Source: Trichobilharzia regenti (Eukaryota; Platyhelminthes; Trematoda; Strigeidida; Schistosomatidae). From it: a DNA stretch of 64,000 nucleotides. Shown piece after piece: positions 49,833 through 63,148 of the stretch (within the stretch, counting starts at the first letter, position 1; every line of letters starts with the position of its first letter). The position numbers and the translations under genes are program-made. The notes under the pieces are model-generated. The model ran no database searches, had not been told where the DNA came from, and saw only the letters and a list, made by a program, of their open reading frames with translations. The DNA is taken from contig OX235267.1 of NCBI GenBank assembly GCA_944472135.2, forward strand, positions 33,201,312 to 33,265,311, given 5' to 3'.

Positions 49833-52093
49833 GGCAGGAAATAGAGACTGAAGCGGGAGATTAATGAATAATTGAATAAATTCATACTAGGTAGAATATA
49901 TATATAGCTATGCATTATGTATTGTTATGATTTTGTTTGCGTACCGAATGAAATATTGGGCCTTCAACATCACATCTACATGACTCTCTCTTCTCTCCCA
50001 TCCTTTTTGTGGTCTCGATCCAAACAACTACTCATAAGGCTTCATTTCCATCATTCCATCCATTTCCATCTATCATTTCCGCCTTACCTTCTACATCAAG
50101 AAGTTGAGACATTCTGGTATAACCCAACGTAACCCTTACACCTACTATTTGTCAACTCTCGCATTCTGCCTATTATTATCTATTGTTCCCCCTTAGTTTT
50201 TCCAGGGCTACTGAAGAAAGGCTATACCTTATTACACAGGATGTGAAAGGTTGTCAGCAGGGTGGTAAGCAACGTGCTACTTAACAACCAGCTTGTTAAT
50301 ATTCTAGTTGACAGGCACTCGGACTCATGTGAAAAATGGGCTAAATCCATTTTATCTATCTAACTCACACCACCCTCTTCGTTCACAACTCTCCCCTTGT
50401 ATCATCTCATCAGGCAAACCAGAAGCCTGCCTATATAGAAAACTATATGCTCGCACTAGTAAGTACAAAAACCCAACTCAACCATACCCTACATAGTACG
50501 TGTTCTGTGCGATAAAGAAAGCATTAGGCGTGATACCTATAGCTTATTAAATAGTCACTTGAACAACTGGATCTCGTCTTCTCAACTCATTTTTAGGTAC
50601 AACGCTTTCTCTCTTTATTTTCCTTTTCTCTCTCTCTCTCTTGTTTTCTCTCTGTTATGTGCTGCTTTGTTTCTTTCTTCTGCTTACTCCAGTAAATATG
50701 CTAGTAGTATCTACTTTTCTAACACCTTCAAACACTCTGTTCAATTTTGGCTTTGCTACCGACAAGCTGAAATGTTGTTGACAAACCTATCTGAGATTAA
50801 CCATAATCTATGTAGAATTTTATTTATTTATTGATAATGTACTAACTGGATGCAATACTGTAGTGAAATGCTGAGAATTCCATTCTATATGACAAGTACT
50901 GTTTTGGAATAAAGCAAATTATTATTACTATTATATGATCTTCTCCAAGTCACACTAGAAACAAATAACCAACTCAAAGCTTTAAGATTTAGGTTCCCCT
51001 TGAGAGACAGAGAGAGAGAGAGTATACCGCGGAAGTGATGTCACTCAGAGATCTCCTCATCGTATGTTTAATCCATCTCGTTTGTTGACTTTGGTAGATT
51101 TGTTGAGTGAAACACTCTTGACTGGTTCGTTGGTTGGTTGGTTAGTTGGTTGGCTGATTTACAGAATTTTCTGTTCCTTGCTGAGATTCATTCCAGTAGG
51201 CCAGCCATCTGATCTGTATTATCAAGCCAACAATGACATATATTCATGGAAGTGTGCACTAACCTTTTGAAAATGCTTATGTTTATAACTAGTATCTCGA
51301 GTCTGTGAACTCTTATACAAGTACTGACTTGAAATTTGTGTTGAAGATGAGAATAATATTTGTGTTCATTCTACTGAAGATAGTAGTCGATCGATTTCCA
51401 TAGTGCCTTCAGAGTAATAAGAGTCTCTATGTTTACTTCTCTGATCCTGTAATAAATATAAGATTTTAGTGAAAATGTATAACCTAACATTGACTGATTG
51501 AGATCATATATACACACATGCATGAATTATATACTGACTATCAACTATATTCATATGATCCTGAGATCAAGACATCAAAAGTGTTATGTAACAATTTATC
51601 TTGTTCAGATCGCCTCATTGTTTATATTCAAACCGTTTGAAATGGATAGAAAATAAGATCAAGTCTATCTGTGATAACTTGATGCATTTTGCTAATTCAC
51701 GCATATGTTCACTCGTCATGTCGATGAAAAGTGAATTAAAATTTAAGCAGAATACAAAGTACATTTAAAAATAAGAAGGATAAGAATTGAACACTACTTA
51801 TGATAATGTATTCAGTCAGATAATGAATTTAGAATGAAGAGAACACGAAGTTCAGAAAAGATGGCAATGTTTTCGATGATTTCATTCTCAAAAGCAGCTG
51901 TACGATCGCATTCACATAGATTATTGTTTTACATGGATAAAATAATTATATCAAATATTTAAATAATCCCATTTATAATATTAGAACAAGACGTAGAAGC
52001 GAACAATATTGTGTTCAATTAGATCTTCTCCATAAGATATTCTTTCAACAACTATTTGTTTAACTCCACATAGTATTAACAAGGTGTCTATCC

Positions 52094-54259
<2,166 letters not shown>

Positions 54260-54800
54260 TTTCTCAACACTATGCAACTTGTTTCTTTCAGCTCATGCTT
54301 TATTTCATCGAAGGGAGCTTTATGACTTCTTGATGGGTTCACTAGTCACTTCTTCTTCTGTGGACTATGAACATGAATCGTCAGTCGACAGACACATCCA
54401 GATAGACCAAATTTACCAGTCTATAAGAAGGAAACCTCAAACACAAAGGGTCAAATTTTCAGTCAGGTTCAGCAATCAGTTCCAATACAAGTAGCCTCAT
54501 AGAGAGTGTGTAAACATACATAAACCTGAATGAAGTATTAAATCTATTTGAATACATTAACATGATTGTGAGAAGCAATAAATTGTACTCCAAACGTGAA
54601 TAGTACTATATATCATTGTATGATTTTATTGAATACATTTATTCTATGATAGGATCACAATGTTGCTCAACAACCTCTGTGTTGCATTTGTTACTTTCCT
54701 TCAATTCAATCGTTAGTTGATAAATGTGTTTTCTGATATGAAACTATCCACACTGTAAACCTAAACTATTTTGTTTTTAATCTTTATATTTTTCTTTCAG

Positions 54801-55000
54801 ATAAATGTGTATATTATGGAGAATCTTGCGACACTTATTATTGTTGTGAAGGTCTTGGATGTTATGGTGGAATCTGTAGGCTGTGTAGAGCAGGAGGGTC
54901 ACCTTGTATGTATCATACTTCATGTTGTTCAGAATATTGTAAATGGACCTTTCATTGTACAGAGGCTGGTGAAATTTATGCTGATTGGTATCAGTATTAA
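54801..55000 (+). CDS. Secreted 12-cysteine knottin-like protein copy 2, exon 2
   Basis: Same architecture and exactly the same length (200 bases) as copy 1: acceptor tttctttcag, phase-1 entry, 65 codons, TAA. Cysteines all line up: C-x6-C-x4-CC-x4-C-x4-C, then C-x6-C-x5-CC-x3-C-x5-C. Residues between them are mostly different (for example SPCMYHTSCCSEYCKW here versus QWCYRSTDCCSGYCTW). Among residues that do match, about eight codons differ silently, so divergence is not confined to amino-acid-changing sites. The last codons (YADWY) match again. The reading frame is clean, so both copies are probably functional secreted proteins. Role unknown. Confidence 0.8.
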
Positions 55001-55153
55001 GATATATATATATACTCATCCCGTACAAACAACTTGTTTGGTATCACTTCTCAAAACATTTACTAATTATTTAACCTATTATTGAATTCAATTTTGTTTG
55101 AACTACAAAAACGTATAAATATATCTTGTTTCAATTTTAACACTGACAACATT

Positions 55154-55429
55154 TTATAATTTGAAATTACTAGGGCACTTCATTGCCCTAAAAGCATTCA
55201 ATGAGACTACCTCAAGTAAAATGTCAGACTCACATATGCAAGAACTTGGTTGAATTTTGTGAATCTTTTTTCTATACATTACAGTTAATTTCTGCACAAA
55301 TTCAACTGGAATTCTCCTCACTGTAATAGAGTGTATCGAAATACCCGACAAGTCAAAACGATATGCGCTTAACCAGTTGAACCTATCATTAATAAATTCA
55401 TATATCGGATTTAGGAGGAAATTAGTCAC
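55154..55429 (-). other. Unassigned open frame (91 codons), unit 2
   Basis: Counterpart of 35,741-36,016 with three amino-acid changes seen. Unknown. Confidence 0.2.
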
Positions 55430-55489
55430 GAGGTAATTCGTTGTCGATCAAGATCTTGACCAATATTTATAACTATCAGTATTGCTTGA

Positions 55490-56250
55490 TTGTCGAAGAA
55501 GCAGCCGGTGAAGACAGGACTCAAAGTGAACATAGACAAGACAGAGGTCATGAAAATAACCAACAACAACAACGGCAGTAGCAAAATACAGCCACCAGCC
55601 AATCACCATCAACAGGAGGGATTTGAAAGAAGTTAGTGACTTCATTCACTTATCTAGGGAGCATTGTGCTCCTCAACTACAGGCAGTCGGAACGGACGAG
55701 AATGTCAAATCCAGCGAGAATCGGGAAGACGACAAACACATTCATCAACCAACCTGAAACCAATCTGGAAATCTTCGTCACTCAGCCAGCATCAACAACA
55801 AAATTCGGTAGGATTTTCAATACAAACGTCAAGTCAGTCAGTCAGTTCTCCTATACGGATCAGAACCTTGGTGGGTGGGTCACAAAGAATATTTCCAACA
55901 GCCTGTTGCAAACCAGACCTTTATCAACAACTGTCAACTATCGCTCTATACTGAAGATCAGATGGCCGGGCCGGGCCGGAAACAATCACCAACAAGAAAC
56001 TATGGCTGGGAACAAACAAAAGAATAAGCAATCGCCCAACAAATATGCAGGAGAAAGTGTATTGGGATGGATTGGACACTCGTGGCTGAGGAGGCCGCCA
56101 CTGGGTGACAGCGCGCACGCGTCAGGCCATTGCTCGAGTGGAACCAGGCTGAAAGGGAAGCGGCGAGTGGGAAGTCAGTGTAAGGGTGACATGGAGGAGG
56201 TCGTGTGATGAGGAGTTGAAAGAGTATGGACTAACTAACATGGATGCAGG
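55490..56250 (+). pseudogene. RTE (SR2-like) RT C-terminal part, split by the gypsy element
   Basis: As in unit 1: LKVNIDKTEVMKI, FTYLGSIVLLNYRQSE, VFNTNVKS-like text, then a break at the gypsy insertion. The last part resumes at 59,384-59,490 (RWRRAVEAVYIPLG-like end and AATAATAAT tail). Confidence 0.65.
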
Positions 56251-56558
56251 TGTGGTGAGAGCAGACTGCTAGCCGATTGGTTGACACTAATCTACGTTAA
56301 TGTCTAGGTCACTAATATGGGCCGTGAGAAAATATGAACAAGGCTGTTTCAACAACCAATCACAGCAAACTTAAATGTGGACAAATATGATTCGCAGATA
56401 GATGGCTCTACTTTCCGAGAAATATCGAAAACAACCAATCATAAGACTGCCTTTTTCTGCTTGCATAAGCCTTATTAATGCACATAAAATATATATATAT
56501 ACGTGTTGATTTTCGTAATAAAACGATCTGTTGCCAGCCCTTGTCTTCTGTTGTTACA
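56251..56558 (+). repeat. 5' LTR
   Basis: Starts TGTGGTGAGAGCAGACTGC and ends CTTCTGTTGTTACA (TG...CA). Compared with the 3' LTR it lacks about 44 bp around a repeated ccgagaaa/caaccaatca block. A possible primer-binding site TGGTGTCGCTGCC follows at 56,561. Confidence 0.9.
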
Positions 56559-56582
56559 TTTGGTGTCGCTGCCTCCAAAAAG

Positions 56583-57665
56583 ATGAAGATCCCGTGGCCA
56601 GCTGCGTTTGAAGAAGGAGACATACGGAGCTTCTTACGTGACTTCGAGGCCGTTGCTGAGCTGGTGGGTGTCAAGGAGCAGGCGGCGAAGGCAGTTGTCC
56701 TGGGGACGCTGTTGAGAGGCCGAGCGAAGGCTGCATATGACAGCGTAGACAGGTCAAATGGCACAGCGTCTTGGAAGAAATTGGTTGAACGACTAGTGTC
56801 CGAGTTTGACAGCGAAACAGACAGACAGCTAGCAATGCAGCAGTTCCGGTCAATGAAGCTTGGACCTGATGGAGACCCGCTAGTGTTGGCGGTGAAACTG
56901 ACTAATCTACTTCGACGCGCGCTTCCCACTTTAGATGAAGAATCAGAAGCGCAGTTACTGTCTTCCCAATTCATCGAGAGTGTCCCAGACCACATTTCTC
57001 AGCGATTACAACTGGTTAACGCAACGCAGCCGATGGATATTAGTGAGCTGGCGAAGGTGACCAGACAGCTGCTGAGCACAACGGTAGCCGCTATAGACCA
57101 ACCAAAACCAAACGAATATGAGCAGAAAATTGAAGCATTGCAGCGGGAAGTGGCGGCGTTAAAGTTGGCTGATAGAAAAGACCGGTGTTTTGAATGCGGT
57201 AAGCCGGGACACTGGAGAAGATACTGCCCAGAAAGGCGAAAAAGAAAAAATTTCAGACGGTATAATGCTTGTTCTTTCTTTCGTATGAACCTAGATTTAG
57301 TGGGGGCTATTGAGAAAGGGGCTCTGTATTCGAAGTTGCGAGTGAATGATCGAGAAGTAGTATGTTTGGTAGATACAGGGGCGGCCGTGTCGTTAATAGA
57401 TAAGAATTTATGTAAGAGTGTTAGTCTGTGTTCATTGACAGTACAAACAGTAGGCGGGTATGTGTTGCGTATCACGGGTAGATCAAACTGTATGGTCGTT
57501 GTTGGTGGCTGCGAGGTGACGTTTCCTTTCATTGTTGTACCCGAACTACAGCGAACGATATTAGGAGCGGATTTTCTGCGTGAGATTGGTGCAATAATCG
57601 ACACGCAAGCGAACGTGGTGATCACAAAATACGGGCATATCAACATGTATGAGACCAGAAGATGA
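56583..57665 (+). CDS. Retrotransposon gag plus aspartic protease
   Basis: Start at ATG 56,583 (MKIPWPAAFEEGDIRSFLRD), 25 bases after the 5' LTR; the frame is open further upstream but only into the LTR. Residues about 1-190 look like a helical gag capsid region (RSFLRDFEAVAELVG, LAMQQFRSMKLGPDGDPL). A CCHC zinc knuckle has C202, C205, H210 and C215. A retropepsin-like domain follows, with catalytic D264 in LVDTGAAVSLID and the flap-end pattern TILGADFLREIG. 360 residues. It acts in particle assembly and self-processing in the cytoplasm. The frame stops just after the protease where RT should begin, the junction of the internal deletion. The long unbroken frame suggests a young insertion. Confidence 0.85.
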   Translation: MKIPWPAAFEEGDIRSFLRDFEAVAELVGVKEQAAKAVVLGTLLRGRAKAAYDSVDRSNGTASWKKLVERLVSEFDSETDRQLAMQQFRSMKLGPDGDPLVLAVKLTNLLRRALPTLDEESEAQLLSSQFIESVPDHISQRLQLVNATQPMDISELAKVTRQLLSTTVAAIDQPKPNEYEQKIEALQREVAALKLADRKDRCFECGKPGHWRRYCPERRKRKNFRRYNACSFFRMNLDLVGAIEKGALYSKLRVNDREVVCLVDTGAAVSLIDKNLCKSVSLCSLTVQTVGGYVLRITGRSNCMVVVGGCEVTFPFIVVPELQRTILGADFLREIGAIIDTQANVVITKYGHINMYETRR

Positions 57666-59049
57666 GTCTGAGTTGCCCGAGGTCGCTTACGGAGTGCATG
57701 CAGTAGAACAAGACCCACTAAGACTTGCACGTAGGCAGAGGTTGGACGATACGCTGAATACAGTAATACAGGTGATCACCAACGGAATAGAAGTGGATCA
57801 AACTACGGCGAGTAAGGAGCTAACCACACTACTCAGACAGAGGGATCGACTCAGAGTGAATGCCTACGGGACTCTGACCTGGCGAGAGAACGACGGAAGC
57901 TGGCTGGCTGTCATACCTCAATCGTCGCGCCACGACATGATAGAAGAATGTCACCAGCTAGCGCATACAGGCGTGGCCAGAACGACCGACCTCCTAAGAC
58001 AAAGTATGTACTGGCCAGGTATGAGAGAAGACGTAGCAAGATACGTACTTGGATGTCCACGGTGCCAGCTGATGAAAGGTGACCGGTATATACGACCACC
58101 ACTTCAGTCGATTCCAGTTACCGCGATAGGTGACTTGTGGTCCGTAGATGTCATGGGTCCATTTCCTCAGACATCCAATGGTAATCAGTACCTCTTGGTG
58201 ATGACGGAACACGCGACACGATGGGTAGACGCCGTAGCAATCCCAGACCAACGTGCAAGAACCGTGACAGATGCAGTAGTTAGACACATTGTTGCAGACC
58301 ACGGCGTACCGAAGACAATACTGACAGACCAAGGTCCCTGTTTCGAGAGTGAAGAGTTTACTTCCCGTTTGCAACAGCTGGGCATCAAGAGGATCAGAAC
58401 GACCCCATACCATCCACAAACGAATGGCCTAACGGAGAGAAACAACCGTACACTGAAGGAGTGGCTGGCCTCGAAGGGCGGGAACTGGGAAACGGAGCTT
58501 CCACTGATTTTACTAACACATCGGGCTACCACTCAGGAAACAACGAAGAAGTCACCCTTCCAACTGATGTATGGTAGAAAACCACGATTACCGGTACACA
58601 ATGAGACCTGGCCCATGCACCAAAAGTGGAGTACGACGAAATTAAAAGCAGAGAGGAAAGAGGCAGTCAAGAATGTAATACGGAAGCAGCGCAGTGATGT
58701 CGCGAAGTCTCAGATGAAAGAAAGGACGCAGTGCATTACCTTTGCAGTCGGGGACCAAGTGAAGTGTAGAGACAGGAGATATACAGTTGGAGGCGGGCTA
58801 GGTTCACGGAAACTCCTTCCAAAGTGGGAAGGACCATACACAATCACAAAAAGACGGGGTCAAGTATATACCATCCGAAGAGGTGATAAACAGAAACGAG
58901 TTAACGCCAGTCAGCTCCAAAGATGGGTACAGTGGGACAAGCCGGTCAGTAACAATCCTCAACTAGAGGATGTAGCACCCAGAAGGTCGGAACGTCTGCG
59001 CACGAAGCTATTTGACGGGGGGACGAGTGTGGTGAGAGCAGGCTGCTAG
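57649..59049 (+). CDS. Retrotransposon integrase (pol remnant)
   Basis: An open frame of 466 codons, shifted relative to gag-protease and overlapping it by 17 bases. An HHCC zinc region (ECHQLAHTG ... CPRCQLMKG, about residues 100-136) precedes the DDE core: D167 (SVDVMGPF), D227 (LTDQGPCF) and E263 (NGLTERNN), with 35 residues between the last two, as in retroviral-type integrases. A C-terminal region with WEGPYTITKRRGQVYTI follows, the GPY/F module of gypsy integrases. The stop lies inside the 3' LTR. No RT or RNase H sequence precedes it. Which codon starts translation in the deleted element is unknown; normally this would be part of a polyprotein. Confidence 0.85.
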   Translation: MRPEDESELPEVAYGVHAVEQDPLRLARRQRLDDTLNTVIQVITNGIEVDQTTASKELTTLLRQRDRLRVNAYGTLTWRENDGSWLAVIPQSSRHDMIEECHQLAHTGVARTTDLLRQSMYWPGMREDVARYVLGCPRCQLMKGDRYIRPPLQSIPVTAIGDLWSVDVMGPFPQTSNGNQYLLVMTEHATRWVDAVAIPDQRARTVTDAVVRHIVADHGVPKTILTDQGPCFESEEFTSRLQQLGIKRIRTTPYHPQTNGLTERNNRTLKEWLASKGGNWETELPLILLTHRATTQETTKKSPFQLMYGRKPRLPVHNETWPMHQKWSTTKLKAERKEAVKNVIRKQRSDVAKSQMKERTQCITFAVGDQVKCRDRRYTVGGGLGSRKLLPKWEGPYTITKRRGQVYTIRRGDKQKRVNASQLQRWVQWDKPVSNNPQLEDVAPRRSERLRTKLFDGGTSVVRAGC

Positions 59050-59379
59050 CCGATTGGTTGACACTAATCTACGTTAATGTCTAGGTCACTAATATGGGCC
59101 GTGAGAAAATATGAACAAGGCTGTTTCAACAACCAATCACAGCAAACTTAAATGTGGACAAATATGATTCGCAGATAGATGGCTCTACTTTCCGAGAAAT
59201 ATCGAAAACAACCAATCATAAGACTGTGTTTGTCTGCTTAACTTCCGAGAAACAACCAATCAGAAGACTGCCTTTTTCTGCTTGCATAAGCCTTATTAAT
59301 GCACATAAAATATATATAAATACGTGTTGATTTTCGTAATAAAACGATCTGTTGCCAGCCCTTGTCTTCTGTTGTTACA
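59028..59379 (+). repeat. 3' LTR
   Basis: 352 bp, starting TGTGGTGAGAGCAGGCTGC and ending CTTCTGTTGTTACA. Has about 44 bp more than the 5' LTR (about 59,226-59,269, agaaacaaccaatcagaaga repeated in imperfect form). Otherwise only scattered differences are seen. Confidence 0.9.
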
Positions 59380-60001
59380 CAGGTACAGCATGTACAGCAG
59401 AAGGAAGCAAGAAGTGGCAAGTGGAGACGTGCAGTTGAAGCCGTATATATTCCACTAGGAACCCAAGGGAACAATAATAATAAGTATTGCTTGATTATGC
59501 TTATTGATTTAACCAGAATATAGAGCTTGAAAAAGGAACTTCTCTTCACACATGCGTCTCTGTACGTCCATAATTTCTCTAGTGTTATACTAGATTAATT
59601 CCATTGACAGGCATTATTATTGGGTCTTGCATTTGAAAGTAGACCTTGCATTGCATTGAAAGTAGACTAGTTGACAGCCGTGGGCACTATAAAAACAGTA
59701 AGTATTTTAGCACACACACACCTACTGACTGCACAATACTGAGAAGCTCTGGATAAGTGGAGAAATGATGAGAACACTATAAGTAATTGGCCAGATTTAT
59801 AGGCTGGGGTGGTACTGATGAATAGATGTGACTTTGTTGAATACCGCTTTTACTATGTTTGTCAGCATTAATCACACACACACACTCGCTTGTCGGTATT
59901 TTCGTGTGTTGCTTCAAAGACAATTGTATAACCACCATAAGGCTTTAAAATGATAGGAACAGTAGAACATGGCAATGGTATTTGTTCATCAAAATTAAAT
60001 T

Positions 60002-60049
60002 GGCGGATAGTGACTAGCAGTGGAATCCAGGACAACGCGCATTTCGTCC
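60002..60049 (-). mobile_element. SM-alpha-like hammerhead 3' half (unit 2)
   Basis: Same as 37,460-37,507: GAAA, helix III, GTC site and helix I 3' strand retained, other half missing. Confidence 0.65.
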
Positions 60050-60054
60050 ATTAT

Positions 60055-60545
60055 TTTTCACTTGATTTGACTGGTAGTAGTATTCTTTATATTTCCGGTA
60101 TGAGTGATGAGTCACTTCTATTGCGCGTGTTGGGTATGAACTCAATGAACAAGGATTTAGTAATCATGCTCTTTCTGTCTCCACTGACCTATATTACTTT
60201 TTAGAATTTCGACTCTGTCCCATCCGTCCTATTAAGTGGTTGTGTGTTAATGCAAGCAGTCTTATAGCTGAGCTTTTTTCTAAATTACTTATCTTTCCGA
60301 TGGGGTCAACTATTCTAGCCTTATGTAAATTCGCATGTTCTGATGATCTAACTACTCCCGATCTACTAGTTTCACCTGTACAGTTCACCTGACTCACAGT
60401 CATTTCAAGATATTTTGTAAATTACATTATTTTGTTTACTTCGGTCCACCGTGTATTTCAGCATACACAGCTTGTCGTACAGTAATATTAACTGATGACC
60501 ACGTTTCGAGCACAAACTATCACCGATCATAATCATATCAAGTTA
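60055..60545 (-). pseudogene. PLE fragment with terminal repeat (unit 2)
   Basis: Counterpart of 37,515-38,050, nearly identical. Confidence 0.7.
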
Positions 60546-61850
60546 CTCATACAACCTTTTTACTTTATTTATATACATGAGTGGAAACGGTCAGATATTT
60601 GAATAAAAATCAATATAGGATAATGTTCATTCAGAAATAATGATGATAATAATAATAATATGAGTGTTATTGATCAATTACGATCAGATGGGAAATAAGA
60701 CGAGTGTTTTTTAGTCATAATAATTAATTGAATTTTAAGATTAATAATTTTCCTCCTCTGATTTGACTTCCAGTAATAATATCTTCCATATTTCTGGTAT
60801 TTGCATTGAATCATTTCTGTTGCATGTTCTGGGTGTAGACTGGATGAATAAGGATTCCGTAATCAACCTCTCTCTCTCTCTCCACCTATATTACTTTTTA
60901 GAATTTCAACCCTCTCCCACTCTATTGTGTGGTTGTGTGTTAATGCGTGAAGTGCAATAGTTGAGCTTTTTACTAAATTACTCATCTTTTCAAGCTCAAC
61001 CATTCTTACCTTAGCTAAATTCTTATGTTCTGATAATCTGACTATCCCTGACCTACTAGTTTGACCTATGTAGTTGACCTCACAGTCATTCCAGGGTATT
61101 TTGTAAATTATATTATTTTGCTTCACCGGGTTCACCGGCTCTTTTAGACTATAGAGCTTGTTCTACCTGAATCAGTTTGTAGTTTTGAATGCCACCCCAA
61201 TTCCTGCTTTATTGAGAATCCTACGTAGGGGCTGGTCTCAGATGTCCCCTCCTCATATGGTATAACAGTAAATGACTTATATTCTCTCTTATTTATGTTA
61301 TCATTACTAGTTTCACAGTTACTTTTTATTTTTATTTTGGCATTTACTGATCTTCCTCATGAATTGGATAGGATAGTTATTTGATACCAACGCCCCTTCT
61401 ATCTGTTTTATTTCATCATTTGGTTTTTTTCTTGTACTACTTAGTGATACTGCTCGGTTTGGCGGATACTTAACCAAGCCTGACTTAATAGTTAACGGAT
61501 GGGACGAATTAAAGTCTGAATATCTATTAGCGAAATGCATTGACTTATTATAAACACTAGTGTGCAGTGCAGTTTACCTACTTCTATTCGTTTTATTTTA
61601 CAATCTAACATCACAGCTAATTCTCCTTGTTCATTTTCCGATTTAAATGTGAATTTTATTCCTTCTACTGATGAGCTTATATGTGTGTCAAGAAGCTAGA
61701 GATGATAAGTTCTGTTTTTAACACTCTAAAAGTGTATGAAAGTGTCTATGACACTTTGGAGAACCGTTCATCACCTTGATATGATTATGAGCTGCAGTAA
61801 TAAATTGTGCTCGAAACGTGGTCGCATCAGTAAATACTACTGTACAACAA
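60546..61850 (-). pseudogene. Penelope-like element, inverted and RT-deleted (unit 2)
   Basis: Corresponds to about 39,010-40,165 of unit 1 but on the opposite strand. Minus frames show IIYKIPWNDCEVNYIGQTS and IVRLSEHKNLAKVRM (nuclease core) and HFANRYSDFNSSHPLTIKS, then VRSSTRKKPNDEIKQIEGAL-like linker. RT motifs A and B of unit 1 (38,053 to about 39,000) are absent. A terminal-repeat sequence (gtgctcgaaacgtggtcgc) closes it at about 61,805-61,850. Confidence 0.8.
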
Positions 61851-62029
61851 CACTGTGAGACTTTATCAAAATAAAATTTTACCCATTATGGAATATTACT
61901 CTACTACACTGCATAAGTTTTGCTCTCTTATCAATGGGCAATTAATCCTTTTCATTTTCATCAGACAATGAAGGTTAAGTTAATGTGTTGTTAAGAATAA
62001 ATTAATTAACAAATATATATTTTTTCAAT

Positions 62030-62208
62030 ACAGCTTGATTCCACACAGTACTTTTCAGTAGAAGTATGCAAATTTTCAGCATGTGATATCGGTAGCCCAA
62101 ATTTTGCAGGCCGACCATTGATATCAGGTGTGCGTTGTCAGGGAGTCGAACCCCGGACCATGTGCATAGTTGGCGAGAGTTCTAACCACTGTGCCACTGA
62201 CGCACTGT
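62030..62208 (-). mobile_element. SINE-B2 copy (unit 2)
   Basis: Duplicate of 40,455-40,632. Confidence 0.75.
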
Positions 62209-62235
62209 TTCAGTAGACGAATATTGTGTTGTCGT

Positions 62236-62381
62236 TGGTGGTGGTTTTACAGTGTGGGATTACTAGCCTCTTACGTCAATATTTGTCCCTTCTCTTGGCT
62301 TACTAGCGGTTATATGAAATTTTCAGTGATGCATCCATTGGCTGGAAACAGAACCAGGTTCATGTGCATGCTTTGGCGGGC
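62236..62381 (-). mobile_element. Degraded SINE-B copy (unit 2)
   Basis: Duplicate of 40,660-40,805. Confidence 0.5.
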
Positions 62382-63148
62382 ATTAATACTAACGCCGTTT
62401 TCAAAAGAATCAAATTTGAAGGTAGTGAGTTGGCTTGCGTTATTTGTTTCACGTCGAGTGAATTCTTCTCACGGATTATTGGTGAAAGTGACGATGTTCT
62501 TCATGACTATAGGGAACTTACTTTCCGCTTAATTCCAGGTTATACAATACTGAGCGCTGGGAAAATTGGTAGATCATACTGTTCGACTGACCTCATCAAC
62601 AGTGTTTCATTCCACTTTGAGACTGATTATACACGAATAAGCTCCTGTAATATCTTATATCTCACAAACACACACACACACACTCACACATAAATAAAAC
62701 ACGGGAATTCAGTGAATCGATGCAAACACTTTTTGGTAGGTAGCCTGATTTCTTATTAGTTGTTTTGCAACGAATCAGGTGGCATATCTCTGAATTAGGC
62801 TTGTATATCCGTGTTCATATGTCGCCAACCACCAGTACAACAACAACAACAACAACTGGCATACGTACAAGGGATAGCTTCATATTTCATGGCTTACATT
62901 CACTATAGATTAACCAGATAGACGACATCATTAGGGCTAAATCACAGCTGTTCATTACCGACCTACACACACGCCTAAGATTGTTCAAGTCTAGTTGTTT
63001 GGACAACGGATAACACCTGCCTTCCTCGAATTCTATTTTTTAAAAGAAATACATACGTCTTAATGGCAGTAGAAATATCTAGTAGTAACATTTCTGTCAC
63101 AATGGATTATTTGTAAAATTTTTGCTTACTATCAGTCATCTATTGATC

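Larger units (their letters stand above)
56251..59379 (+). mobile_element. Ty3/gypsy-type LTR retrotransposon lacking RT and RNase H
   Basis: Complete outer structure, 3,129 bp: 5' LTR (308 bp), gag with zinc knuckle, aspartic protease, integrase, 3' LTR (352 bp), and a perfect 4-bp target duplication CAGG (56,247-56,250 and 59,380-59,383). Unit 1 has the undisturbed site with one CAGG at about 36,837. The protease frame ends at 57,665 and integrase begins at once, so RT and RNase H (normally about 1.5-2 kb) are missing. It could move only with enzymes from a full-length relative. Protease plus integrase order fits gypsy-type elements. Confidence 0.9.

Noticed and set aside
57911..58532. Minus-strand open frames across the integrase
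   Set aside because: Shadows of the integrase frame with no motif.
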